From the NCBI RefSeq assembly GCF_900107665.1, contig NZ_FNQT01000001.1:541742-605741 (forward strand): a stretch of DNA of 64,000 nt, written 5' to 3'. This document shows, in pieces, positions 44,836 through 52,597 of the stretch. Position numbers and translations under genes: made by a program. This DNA is from Haloplanus vescus. GTDB lineage: Archaea; Halobacteriota; Halobacteria; Halobacteriales; Haloferacaceae. The stretch's first letter is position 1. The number at the start of each line of letters is the position of its first letter. Under the pieces are notes generated by a model. The model was not told the origin of the DNA. It saw only the letters and a list, made by a program, of their open reading frames with translations, and did not search any database.

Positions 44836-44851
44836 TTTAGGTTTGCCTAAA
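44836..44851. promoter_or_regulatory. DtxR/SirR-type operator overlapping the glycosyltransferase promoter
   Basis: TTTAGGTTTGCCTAAA at 44836-44851 is an inverted repeat (TTTAGG / CCTAAA, 4-base spacer) that matches the core of the DtxR consensus TTAGGTTAGCCTAA. It lies 32-47 bases before the glycosyltransferase ATG, where the BRE/TATA region is expected, and it overlaps the stop codon of the upstream RNase H-like gene (44847-44849). Binding would block TBP/TFB. Confidence 0.6.
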
Positions 44852-45596
44852 AGGTCGTGTTGGCGGGAGAGCAGGTCGTATGGAGGCGATTCGTGACCAC
44901 ATCGGCGAGGCGTTCGAGGTTCACCGTGTCCTCGCGGTTGTACGATACCAGTTCGTCGAGGGCGGCATCGTCGCCGCGTTCGTACTGTCGCCAGAGGCGA
45001 ACGGCGTCCTCGCCGGATAGGTCTGGTCGGTCACGGTCGATGCCCACCTCCTTCTCGATGGGTTTGAGGCCGCCGGTCAAGTCGAGGCGACGGCAGGGGT
45101 ACATGAGGTCGAGGTGAGGCACGTCGATGGCAAGGTCGAACGAGTCCTCGAGGAAGGGCACGTCGAACCGCGCGCCGTTGAACGTGACGATGAGCGGGGC
45201 GTCCGCGAACTGCTCGCGGAGGGCGCCCGCCGTGAGGTTGTCGCCGCGGACGAGCGTCGTGGTGTCGCCGCCGCGGTGGAAACTCACCGTCGTCACGTCG
45301 TTGCGCGCCGCGTCGAGACCCGTCGTCTCGATGTCGAAAAAGAGCGCGTCGTCGCGGAAGTTCTCGTAGAGGCGCCAGCGCTCGCCGGAGGGGAACGATT
45401 CGTCGAAGAAGTGAGCGTCGCCCCGCCGGAGGTGGTCGGTGGCGATATCGACGAACTCGTGGATGCGGTCGGCCGTCGTCGGCCCGACGACGGAGCCGTC
45501 GAAGTCGTCCCAGTGCGTGACGCCTGCCTCCCAGAGGCGGCGCTCGGTCGCCTCGCCGACGCCGCGGACCGGGATGAAGCTGTTCTCGATTCGCAC
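44847..45596 (-). CDS. RNase H-fold exonuclease-like protein (YprB/DEDD type)
   Basis: 249 residues. An N-terminal HhH-like segment (IPVRGVGEATERRLWEAGVTHWDDF) precedes the DEDD exonuclease core: FFDIETTGLD (Asp/Glu), FNGARFDVPFLE (Asp), then HLDLMYPCRRL and LVSYNREDTVNLERL (second Asp). This is the ribonuclease H-like domain found in YprB and in DNA polymerase B-like exonucleases. It acts on single-stranded or structured DNA/RNA; the target is unknown. Confidence 0.86.
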   Translation of the reverse strand: MRIENSFIPVRGVGEATERRLWEAGVTHWDDFDGSVVGPTTADRIHEFVDIATDHLRRGDAHFFDESFPSGERWRLYENFRDDALFFDIETTGLDAARNDVTTVSFHRGGDTTTLVRGDNLTAGALREQFADAPLIVTFNGARFDVPFLEDSFDLAIDVPHLDLMYPCRRLDLTGGLKPIEKEVGIDRDRPDLSGEDAVRLWRQYERGDDAALDELVSYNREDTVNLERLADVVTNRLHTTCSPANTTF

Positions 45597-45639
45597 ACGC
45601 GTACTGGCCGGCGAGGGAGCAAAAACCTCGCGCTTGCGG

Positions 45640-46416
45640 TCAGTACGAGAAGGGATCGGACGTGACGAAGTCGGGCGACCAGCCGTCGGGCTTCAGTTGG
45701 ACGTACGCCCGAGAGCCGATGGCGACGGTGAACACGTTCGCGACGGCACCGAGGACGACGCCGACCAGTCCGGTCAGGAGGGGCGGCGCCCCGACGAATC
45801 CGAGCACGAGACTCGGCACGGCACTCGCGATACCGATGGCGAGGATGACCAGCAACAGGAGGAAGATTGCGAGACGCTCACCCTTGGTCAGGTCCCACCC
45901 GGTGCGCAGGGCCTCGATAGCGTTCTCTTCGGCGGCGATGACTTCGAACTGGACGAAGTACAGCCCGACGGCGAGGTAGATACCGGGGATGACGAGGAGA
46001 AGCGTCCCGAGGCCGATGAACACGTTGACGACGACGCTCGCGATGATGGCGTTCAGGACGACCCACGGCAGGTGCCGACTGACGCCGGTGGGGAACGTGC
46101 GCCGAGCGTCGCTGACGAATGTCCGGATGGCGACGACGCCGACGACCTGTGCGACGACGAGTTGGACGAGAAAGAGGACGGCAGCGACGGGAAGCCCGAC
46201 GTCAAGGGCGAGCACACCGGAGCCACCGACGCCCGGCGTCGTCGGTGTGAGTGCGGCGTCCGGTTGCTGGGCGTCCATCGCTGCGACTCTGAGCGTTTCG
46301 GCGGCGACGGAGGACACGATACCGATGGCGAGGTACGCCACGAACAGGAGCCCGGCCACCCGCGTCGGAATGCGGGAGAATCCGTTCTCGAGTGCGGCTG
46401 CAACGTCGAGTGACAT
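45640..46416 (-). CDS. Multi-span membrane protein, DUF7847-like
   Basis: 258 residues with about six hydrophobic segments (e.g. LLFVAYLAIGIVSSVAAETL, VAAVLFLVQLVVAQVVGVVAI, WVVLNAIIASVVVNVFIGLG, LAIFLLLLVILAIGIASAV in part). The cytoplasmic segment AAEENAIEALRTGWDLTKGERLAIF resembles glycerophosphoryl-phosphodiesterase membrane-domain proteins. The function is unknown. It is downstream of the next membrane gene (46473) on the same strand with a 56-base gap. Confidence 0.75.
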   Translation of the reverse strand: MSLDVAAALENGFSRIPTRVAGLLFVAYLAIGIVSSVAAETLRVAAMDAQQPDAALTPTTPGVGGSGVLALDVGLPVAAVLFLVQLVVAQVVGVVAIRTFVSDARRTFPTGVSRHLPWVVLNAIIASVVVNVFIGLGTLLLVIPGIYLAVGLYFVQFEVIAAEENAIEALRTGWDLTKGERLAIFLLLLVILAIGIASAVPSLVLGFVGAPPLLTGLVGVVLGAVANVFTVAIGSRAYVQLKPDGWSPDFVTSDPFSY

Positions 46417-46472
46417 GAGGGCAGTCTGTCACTCTCGCTCGGCGGACAAATAGGTGCGGATGGGCCGACCGG

Positions 46473-48056
46473 TCAGTCGCTCGTCGCGGTGTCGTTGGCC
46501 TGCGCCGATCCCGGTACCACTCGGACCGTCTCGTTGTCGTACACCTTCATCGTCTCGACGACCGTCCCGTTCGGGGCGACGCGTTCGACGACGATGCGCG
46601 GCGAGCGCTCCGTGTCGTCGTCAGTCGATTCGGGCTGGTCTGCGACGCGTTCCCCGTTGAGGAACGCCGTCACCTCGGGGGTCGTATCCACCTCGTTGAC
46701 GTCGCTCGACTGAGCGTTCACGAAGGCGATGTAGGCGATGCCGCTACTGTCCTCGGGGACGACCCGCACCTCCCAGTAGAGTTGCCCGTCGACGACGACC
46801 GGAATCGGTTCGGAGGGGATAAAGCGGTTCCAGTCGGTCGTGCGCGCCGCCTGCCGGACGTAGTCGGTGGCCTTGCGCGCGCCGAACAGCGAGGAGTCGG
46901 GCGAGTAGGTTTCGTACTCACCGGTCCGGGCGTCGATAGTCCACACCTCTTTCAGTCCCTGTGCCTGCCCGTAGGGTTCGACGGCGACGACGTACTCCGG
47001 CCCGCTCTCGGTGAAGACGAGGAACGGCTGGTCGTTGTCTTCGCCGGGGACCGGTGCGACTTCGATTTCGTCTTCGTGGCTCGTGAACGTGTTGACGATG
47101 CCGTTCCGATACTTGGTCGCCGCGACGGATTCTCGCGCCAGATCGAAGGGGTAGAGTTTCTGCTCGCGGAGCGCGGGGTGGTCGCGGGCCGCCGACGGTG
47201 AGAGGTCTTGGACGCGCCCGTCGCCGTGTATCAACACGACGCCGCCCCACTCGGGGGTGGTGTGGGGAAGCGGGAGCCAGTGGAACTCCGGTTTCGTGTA
47301 GGGGACGGCGATATACTGCTCGCCCTCGTCGACGACCATGAACGGGTCTTCGTACTCGACGAGGTAGTTCGCGCGCTTGAGCGTCGCGAACCGGTAGTTG
47401 TTGTAGAAGGCCGGGCCGACGCCCCGTTCGACGTCGCCGACGACGGTGTCAACCTCGGCGTTCTGCTGGCTCATGTCGACGAGGACCGTCCCGTGTTGAC
47501 GCTTGGTGTAGTGGTTGAAGGTGCCGTCGGGAGCGAGCGCGTACGACCAGTAGGGTGTGCCGTTCCGGACGGTGATGTCGCCGCCATCGATGCGGTACTG
47601 TGGGAAGTTGAGGGTGTTCGATGCGTAGCGCTCGGCGACGGATTTCGTCACCACGCGCGGACGGGCGGGGTCAGTCTCGGACAGGCTGTCGGCGGTGTCG
47701 GCCCGCGCCATCGTATCCTGCCCGAGCTGTGCCCCCGTCAGCAGGCCACCAACGCTCGACCCGACGAGGAGGACGACGACGAAGACGGCAAAGCCCACCT
47801 GTCCATCGGCGACGGTACCGAGGCGTCGGCGGAGCAGTACCGCCACCCCGAGTCCGAGCGCCGCCGCAATCGGGAGGACGGGCGTCGTGTAGACGCCGTA
47901 GACGACGGTGTGAAACCACGGGCGGAAGAACCACACGAGGCCGAACGCGACGAGACCCAGCAGGACGGCGGCGCTCCGAACCGCCTGCGGGTGTCGAGCG
48001 TGCAGGTCGGTGAGACGGTCCCGTATCAGCAGGAGTAGCTCGTCAACGGAGGGCAT
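46473..48056 (-). CDS. Membrane protein with large extracytoplasmic domain, unknown function
   Basis: 527 residues from the ATG at 48054-48056 (MPSVDELLLLIRDRLTDL). Three N-terminal helices (~residues 25-115: SAAVLLGLVAFGLVWFF, PVLPIAAALGLGVAVLL, GFAVFVVVLLVGSSVGGLL) are followed by a ~400-residue beta-rich domain with many Tyr/Trp and Asp, e.g. NFPQYRIDGGDITVRNGTPYW and a C-terminal MKVYDNETVRVVPG. The large external domain looks sensory or cell-surface. No family is recognised. Confidence 0.72.
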   Translation of the reverse strand: MPSVDELLLLIRDRLTDLHARHPQAVRSAAVLLGLVAFGLVWFFRPWFHTVVYGVYTTPVLPIAAALGLGVAVLLRRRLGTVADGQVGFAVFVVVLLVGSSVGGLLTGAQLGQDTMARADTADSLSETDPARPRVVTKSVAERYASNTLNFPQYRIDGGDITVRNGTPYWSYALAPDGTFNHYTKRQHGTVLVDMSQQNAEVDTVVGDVERGVGPAFYNNYRFATLKRANYLVEYEDPFMVVDEGEQYIAVPYTKPEFHWLPLPHTTPEWGGVVLIHGDGRVQDLSPSAARDHPALREQKLYPFDLARESVAATKYRNGIVNTFTSHEDEIEVAPVPGEDNDQPFLVFTESGPEYVVAVEPYGQAQGLKEVWTIDARTGEYETYSPDSSLFGARKATDYVRQAARTTDWNRFIPSEPIPVVVDGQLYWEVRVVPEDSSGIAYIAFVNAQSSDVNEVDTTPEVTAFLNGERVADQPESTDDDTERSPRIVVERVAPNGTVVETMKVYDNETVRVVPGSAQANDTATSD

Positions 48057-48289
48057 GTGCCACCGAGTCGTGACCGGACGGGTATGAGAATGTCGGTGGG
48101 GGAGCGGGTCAGTCGGGCAGAGGGCAGGCGTGCCCCGTGTGTCGAGACCACGCCCGAGACGCCCCAGCCGACGCCGAAAATGGCACAGTCGAGTACCCCA
48201 TACTTTGTATAGCGACATACAGTTTATTCGTCTGAGTGCGAACGTCGAGCGTCGACTGGTTTATCTCGCGCCCGACCCAACGACCGCCA
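48057..48289. other. Divergent intergenic region
   Basis: It separates the membrane protein (-) from the SRAP gene (+). The right half is AT-rich, with ATACTTTGTATAG and CAGTTTATTC near 48200-48225 as candidate promoter elements. No gene or RNA is seen. Confidence 0.4.
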
Positions 48290-48988
48290 ATGTGTGGTCG
48301 GTACACGCTGTTCACACCGGCATCGAAACTCGCCGAGCGATTCGAGACGGCGACTCCTGACCTCGACCCTCGGTACAACTGTACGCCCGGCCAGGACCTC
48401 CCGGTACTCACGGGCGAGACATCCGACGAGTTCACTCGGATGGAGTGGGGACTCGTCCCCGAGTGGGCCGACGACGGGTCGAACGCACCGATCAACGCGC
48501 GGGCGGAGACGGTCACCGACAAGCCGACGTTCGCCGACGCCATCGAACACCGGCGGTGTCTCGTCCCCGCAGACGGGTTCTACGAGTGGGTCGACCGCGA
48601 CGCGGGCAAACAGCCCTATCGCGTGGCGTTCGAGGACGACCGCCCGTTCGCCATGGCGGGTATCTGGTCACGGTGGCAGCCACCGACTCGACAGACCGGC
48701 CTGGGGGAGTTCGGCAACGGCGGCGCCTCAAGAGACCCCGACCCGATAGACACCTTCGCAATCGTGACGACGGAGCCGAACGAGCTGGTCGCCGACCTCC
48801 ACCACCGAATGGCGGTCATCCTCGACCCCGCCGAGGAGTCGACGTGGCTCCACGGCGATATCGACGAGGCACTCGCGTGCTGTGACCCCTACCCCGCGAG
48901 CGACCTGTCGGCCCATCCAGTCTCGACGCGCGTGAACGACCCGAGTCACGACGACCCGTCGCTGATTCGAGCGACGAGCGAGGCGTGA
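48290..48988 (+). CDS. SOS-response-associated peptidase (SRAP/YedK-HMCES)
   Basis: 232 residues from the ATG at 48290, chosen because the catalytic Cys must be residue 2 (MCGRYTLF). The SRAP hallmarks follow: EWGLVPEWADD, INARAETV (Asn/Arg), HRRCLVPADGFYEW, and HHRMAVIL near the end with the His. The family crosslinks to abasic sites in single-stranded DNA. It has its own promoter and precedes the recombinase locus. Confidence 0.95.
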   Translation: MCGRYTLFTPASKLAERFETATPDLDPRYNCTPGQDLPVLTGETSDEFTRMEWGLVPEWADDGSNAPINARAETVTDKPTFADAIEHRRCLVPADGFYEWVDRDAGKQPYRVAFEDDRPFAMAGIWSRWQPPTRQTGLGEFGNGGASRDPDPIDTFAIVTTEPNELVADLHHRMAVILDPAEESTWLHGDIDEALACCDPYPASDLSAHPVSTRVNDPSHDDPSLIRATSEA

Positions 48989-49000
48989 GTGGTGAGATAT

Positions 49001-49136
49001 TGTATTTGTGCCCGTAGTACTACTTTGGGGGCAAAATTGGGCCCATTTCCACAAATACACCGATATTTGACCGTCATTCACAGCACTACAACCACAAATA
49101 AGAGTCTTTATTCGGCCAACTAGGACTACTTTGAAG
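49001..49136. promoter_or_regulatory. Repeat-rich promoter of the DUF5805-recombinase operon
   Basis: Between the SRAP stop and the DUF5805 ATG there are: TGTATTTGTG (49001-49010) and its exact reverse complement CACAAATACA (49050-49059); a further CCACAAATA (49092-49100); and a direct repeat TAGTACTACTTTG (49015-49027) / TAGGACTACTTTG (49121-49133), the second followed by AAGTA. The composition is AT-rich relative to the genes. It looks like multiple operator sites or a recombination/regulatory locus. Confidence 0.6.
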
Positions 49137-49159
49137 TAACCGGCAATCGAGGACCACGT

Positions 49160-49528
49160 ATGGGAGACACAGTCCCGGTGAAGACGTACGTCCCGCCCTA
49201 CCAGAAGGAACGCTGGCAGGAGCACGCCGACCGACTCGGGATGAGTCAAAGCGAGTTCGTGCGAACGATGGTACAGGCCGGACGACGCGATTTCGAGATT
49301 CCCGAGCAGCCGTCCACAGAGGAACCCGCTGAAGGCGGGTCTTCGGGGCTCGAACCCCGGGTGAAAGACGCCCTGAACGTGGAAGAACACCGTTCGTGGG
49401 ACGCCCTGCTCGACGAGGTGACCGACGGCGTGGAAGACCGACTCGAGGAGACGCTGAACGAACTGCAGGAGGCGAACGTCGTCCAGTACAGCGGACGCCA
49501 CGGCGGCTACACCCTGACAGACGAATGA
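49160..49528 (+). CDS. Ribbon-helix-helix protein, DUF5805 family
   Basis: 122 residues. The N-terminus (residues ~5-43) has the RHH plan: strand VPVKTYV, helix YQKERWQEHADRLG, turn, helix MSQSEFVRTMVQAGRR. A linker and a C-terminal helical segment (LDEVTDGVEDRLEETLNELQ, then VVQYSGRHGGYTLTD) end the protein. RHH proteins bind operator DNA as dimers. The stop overlaps the recombinase ATG by 4 bases, so a DNA-binding partner or regulator of the recombinase is likely. Confidence 0.85.
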   Translation: MGDTVPVKTYVPPYQKERWQEHADRLGMSQSEFVRTMVQAGRRDFEIPEQPSTEEPAEGGSSGLEPRVKDALNVEEHRSWDALLDEVTDGVEDRLEETLNELQEANVVQYSGRHGGYTLTDE

Positions 49529-50538
49529 GCGACACCGTCGACGACCCCGTGGGCTACTTCCTGCAAGACATGACCTACCACGGGAAGACCGACCGCACCC
49601 GCGCCGCCTACGAGCGCGTCCTCCGGAAGTTCGAGTCGTTCCTCGCGGCCGAGCGCGGAGCGACCCCCGCCACCGCAGAGCACCGCGACTGCATGGCGTG
49701 GATTCACCGCCTCCGAGGCACCGTCGCCGAGAGCACCGTCGCCACCTACGCCGCCTACCTCCACCGATTCTACGCCTACATGACCCAAGTCGGAACCTTC
49801 GACTCCAACCCCATGACGCTCGTCGTCGAGGAGATGGACGAGCGAATCAACACCGACCCGGCGCGACGCGAAATCTCGATTCCCCAGATGCGAGAGTTCG
49901 TCACGTCGGTGGCGCATCCCCTCGACCGCGCACTCCTTCTGACGCTGCTCAAAACCGGAGTACGCGTGGGCGAACTCTGCAATCTCGACCTTCGAGACCT
50001 CTCGATTCCGGTGACGCGCGACACACTCGACGTGTCCGTCCGCCCGCAGCTCGACGGACGCGGGGACGCACTGTTCGTCGCCGCCGACCGCGCCGTCGGC
50101 GACGAAATCGACGGCGAAGAGCGGACGGCGGCGAACAAGCGCAAGCGAGCGACGGTCGTCCCCGTCGACGACGAACTCCGCCGCGCGCTGAGTCGCTGGC
50201 TGGCGATTCGTCCGGACCCCGCCCGTGCGAACCCCCTCTTCGTGAGCACGCGCGACGGGTGGGGCGAACGCGTCACGCCACACGCCGTCCACCACGTCGT
50301 CGAATCCCACGCGCGCGAACGCGGGTGGCACCGCGACGGCGGCGGCGCGGAAGAGAACGTCACACCCCACTACTTCCGGCACTTCTTCACGACCCACCTC
50401 CGGGACCGAACCGGGGACCGAGGCATTGTGAAGTACCTCCGCGGCGACGTGGCGAGCGACATCATCGACACCTACACCCACGACTGGGGTGACCGAGTGC
50501 GGATTACCTACGAAGAAAACATCTACAAATTGACGTGA
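49525..50538 (+). CDS. Tyrosine recombinase/XerC-D-like integrase
   Basis: 337 residues from the ATG in the ATGA overlap. The N-terminal SAM-like core-binding domain (KTDRTRAAYERVLRKFESFL) is followed by the catalytic domain: Arg147 in LLKTGVRVGELCNLDLRDL, a Lys in the beta-hairpin NKRKRATVVPV (~205-207), His282 and Arg285 in PHYFRHFFTTHL, and Tyr317 in IIDTYTHDW. The usual third His/Trp position falls in LRGDVAS and is not His. It is not flanked by phage genes, so a housekeeping or stable chromosomal recombinase is as likely as a mobile-element integrase. Confidence 0.9.
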   Translation: MSDTVDDPVGYFLQDMTYHGKTDRTRAAYERVLRKFESFLAAERGATPATAEHRDCMAWIHRLRGTVAESTVATYAAYLHRFYAYMTQVGTFDSNPMTLVVEEMDERINTDPARREISIPQMREFVTSVAHPLDRALLLTLLKTGVRVGELCNLDLRDLSIPVTRDTLDVSVRPQLDGRGDALFVAADRAVGDEIDGEERTAANKRKRATVVPVDDELRRALSRWLAIRPDPARANPLFVSTRDGWGERVTPHAVHHVVESHARERGWHRDGGGAEENVTPHYFRHFFTTHLRDRTGDRGIVKYLRGDVASDIIDTYTHDWGDRVRITYEENIYKLT

Positions 50539-50568
50539 GTGGCGTCGCGAGCGCGATAGATAAACTGT

Positions 50569-50585
50569 ATTTCGCTATACGAAAT
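50569..50585. repeat. Inverted repeat downstream of the recombinase gene
   Basis: ATTTCG (50569-50574) and CGAAAT (50580-50585) flank a 5-base CTATA, 30 bases after the recombinase stop, in AT-rich sequence. It could be a terminator-like hairpin or a recombinase binding site of the XerC/dif style. No direct test is possible here. Confidence 0.4.
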
Positions 50586-50640
50586 CTATATTCGAATCTC
50601 GACCCCAACGTTCGGAACTAACGTCGAGAAATCACACGCC

Positions 50641-51279
50641 TCAGGCGTTCAGAATCGCATCGAGCAGTTTCCGCTGGGCGGCAGCGAGGTGTTCTCGGAA
50701 CGTGGCACGCGACACGTCGAGTTCGCTCGCCACCTCGCCGGCGTTCGACCGCTTCGGGTGTTCGAAGTAGCCCATGTCGTAGGCCGCCCGGACGACTTCG
50801 CGCTGGCGGGCGGTGAGCCGACTCCGGTCGACGAACACGAGGTCGGTGCTGTCGCCGTCGACTTCGGTGAGTTTCCGGAGTTCGATGCCGCCGAAGCGCT
50901 CCCGGAGGTCCGAGACGATGGCCTGCACGGCGTCGAGGTCCGGGGCGTGGAAGGTGATGGCGAGCGAGCCGTCGGTGGCGTGAACGTCGGAGACGGGGTA
51001 GCCGAACGTCTCGACGCGCTCACAGACACACGGCTGTTCTCGGGACCGGCGGAAGCGATAGACGGTGTGTGAGTCGTAGGACGCGACTTCGGAGACGCCG
51101 CTCTCGGGAACCGTCGCGGAGGCGCCGACGGTGAACTCCTCGGCGATTCGCCCCTCCGAGTCCGGAATCGAAGCGCGCGAAACCGACCTGGCCGGCGTGT
51201 CGGACTCGCCCGAGACGCGCGCCACGGGGCACGTCCCAGGGTCACTCACGTTGAGGTCGATGCGCAGTCCAGACGCCAT
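50641..51279 (-). CDS. HTH_10 (bacterio-opsin-activator-like) regulator with NarO-type cysteines
   Basis: 212 residues from the ATG at 51277-51279. The sensor half has Cys17 (SDPGTCPVARV) and the pair Cys84/Cys86 (QPCVCERVETFG), the same CxnCxC order as NarO-type redox regulators (I do not see the fourth Cys). The C-terminal HTH_10 domain is LTARQREVVRAAYDMGYFEHP then SNAGEVASELDVSRATFREHLAAAQRKLLDA in parts. A CGAA-N4-TTCG box lies 39-50 bases upstream. It may be the oxygen or nitrate sensor of the nos region. Confidence 0.82.
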   Translation of the reverse strand: MASGLRIDLNVSDPGTCPVARVSGESDTPARSVSRASIPDSEGRIAEEFTVGASATVPESGVSEVASYDSHTVYRFRRSREQPCVCERVETFGYPVSDVHATDGSLAITFHAPDLDAVQAIVSDLRERFGGIELRKLTEVDGDSTDLVFVDRSRLTARQREVVRAAYDMGYFEHPKRSNAGEVASELDVSRATFREHLAAAQRKLLDAILNA

Positions 51280-51317
51280 AGTGAACGGTCGCCGTTCGTC
51301 GAGCAAGGCAGTAGCCC

Positions 51318-51329
51318 CGAATATCTTCG
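51318..51329. promoter_or_regulatory. CGAA-N4-TTCG site upstream of the NarO-like gene
   Basis: CGAATATCTTCG at 51318-51329 (CGAA, TATC, TTCG) sits in GC-rich arms CCCC ... cGGGG, 39-50 bases before the NarO-like start. A separate inverted pair GAACGG/CCGTTC lies closer, at 51283-51297. It matches the box found repeatedly in the downstream nos region. Confidence 0.6.
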
Positions 51330-51340
51330 CGGGGCGGGCG

Positions 51341-52249
51341 TCAGAAGAGGTCGGTCGAGAGGTAGCGCTCGCCGGTGTCGGGGAGGATGACGACGATCAG
51401 CTCCTCCGAAGAGACGCGGTCGGCAACCTGTGCTGCGGCGTCGACGGCGGCGCCGCCGGACATGCCGACCAGAATCCCCTCCTCCGTGGCGAGGTGGCGA
51501 GCCATATCGACGGCGTCGTCGCGAGTGACGGTCACCACGTCGTCGAGCAACTCCTGTCGGAGCACGTCGGGGACGAACCCGGCGCCGATGCCCTGAATGC
51601 CGTGCGACCCCGCGTCCTCCCCGGACAGCACGGCCGATTCGGCGGGTTCGACCGCGACGGACTGGAGGCCGTCTTTGCCCTGTTCCTCTTTGATGTACTC
51701 GGAGACGCCGGTGATGGTCCCGCCGGTGCCCACCCCGGCGACGACGATGTCCACCTCGCCGTCGGTGTCCTCCCATATCTCCGGGCCGGTCGTCTGGCGG
51801 TGAATCCACGGGTTCGCACCGTTGGCGAACTGCTGGGGGACGAAGGTGTTGTCCATCTCGTCCGCCAGCGACTGCGCGCGTTCGATGGCGCCGTCCATCC
51901 CCGCATCGGCGGGCGTCAAGACGATTTCGGCGCCGAAGGCGCCGAGGAGTTGGCGGCGTTCCTCGCTCATCGACTCGGGCATGGTGAGGATTACGTCGTT
52001 GCCCTTCGCAGCGGCGGTGAAGGCGAGGCCGATGCCGGTGTTGCCGCTCGTCGGTTCGATGATGGTGGTGTCGCTATCGAGGTGTCCCTCCTCGCGTGCG
52101 CGTTCGATTAGCGCGACCCCGACGCGGTCTTTCACCGACTGGTTCGGGTTGAACGATTCGAGCTTTCCGACAACGTTCTCGGCCACCGAACTGAGTCGGA
52201 CCAGCGGCGTCTGGCCGATGAGTTCGGTGCTATCGGCTGCGACGTGCAT
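51341..52249 (-). CDS. cysK: Cysteine synthase (O-acetylserine sulfhydrylase)
   Basis: 302 residues. The PLP lysine lies in [21 protein letters not shown] is the substrate loop; [11 protein letters not shown] binds the PLP phosphate; and a late GMSGGAAV and [15 protein letters not shown] end the chain as in CysK. It makes cysteine from O-acetylserine and sulfide. It lies downstream of a 75-base gap with a short hairpin and is not obviously part of the nos regulon by promoter site. Confidence 0.95.
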   Translation of the reverse strand: MHVAADSTELIGQTPLVRLSSVAENVVGKLESFNPNQSVKDRVGVALIERAREEGHLDSDTTIIEPTSGNTGIGLAFTAAAKGNDVILTMPESMSEERRQLLGAFGAEIVLTPADAGMDGAIERAQSLADEMDNTFVPQQFANGANPWIHRQTTGPEIWEDTDGEVDIVVAGVGTGGTITGVSEYIKEEQGKDGLQSVAVEPAESAVLSGEDAGSHGIQGIGAGFVPDVLRQELLDDVVTVTRDDAVDMARHLATEEGILVGMSGGAAVDAAAQVADRVSSEELIVVILPDTGERYLSTDLF

Positions 52250-52285
52250 CGGTTTACAGTCGGTGCGAGGAACCTTCCGAATCGG

Positions 52286-52301
52286 CCCACGGAACCGTGG
52301 G
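52286..52301. repeat. Short perfect hairpin between DUF7521 and cysK
   Basis: CCCACGG (52286-52292) and CCGTGGG (52295-52301) are perfect arms with a 2-base centre (a 6-bp stem with a GAAC loop). It lies 37-52 bases upstream of cysK and 24 bases after the DUF7521 stop, so it may end the upstream operon or sit in the cysK leader. Confidence 0.45.
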
Positions 52302-52324
52302 TGTTCAAACCCTACGACTGTCGG

Positions 52325-52597
52325 TCAATCGACGTACAGCGAGACGAGGATGACGGCGAACCCGAGCGTCGTACAGAGGCTCTCAACGACGAGCGCCAGA
52401 TGGTGGTCGAGCGGTAGCAGTTGGTCGACGATGCCGGCGAGGAGCGCGCCGAGCGTGATGGTGCCGAACCCGAGCGCCAGCGCTCGGAGCGAGTCCGACC
52501 CGGTTCGCCGAGAGGCCTTGAACGCGTAGAACGTGATGGACCCTCCGAGAGCGAGGGTCAGCGTCTTGAGGGCGACGACGACTGTCGTCGCGTTCAT
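52325..52597 (-). CDS. Small membrane protein (DUF7521-like)
   Basis: 90 residues, three hydrophobic segments: LKTLTLALGGSITFYAF, SLRALALGFGTITLGALLAGIV and VVESLCTTLGFAVILVSLYV. It overlaps the winged-helix regulator gene by 4 bases (ATGA). Such HTH-plus-small-membrane-protein pairs are common in haloarchaea; a sensor pair is possible but unproven. The family label is from memory. Confidence 0.75.
   Translation of the reverse strand: MNATTVVVALKTLTLALGGSITFYAFKASRRTGSDSLRALALGFGTITLGALLAGIVDQLLPLDHHLALVVESLCTTLGFAVILVSLYVD

Noticed and set aside
49525-50538. Reading the tyrosine recombinase as the integrase of a provirus or integrated plasmid
   Set aside because: No phage structural, replication or tRNA-attachment sequences flank it, and the neighbours are ordinary chromosomal genes with typical composition.
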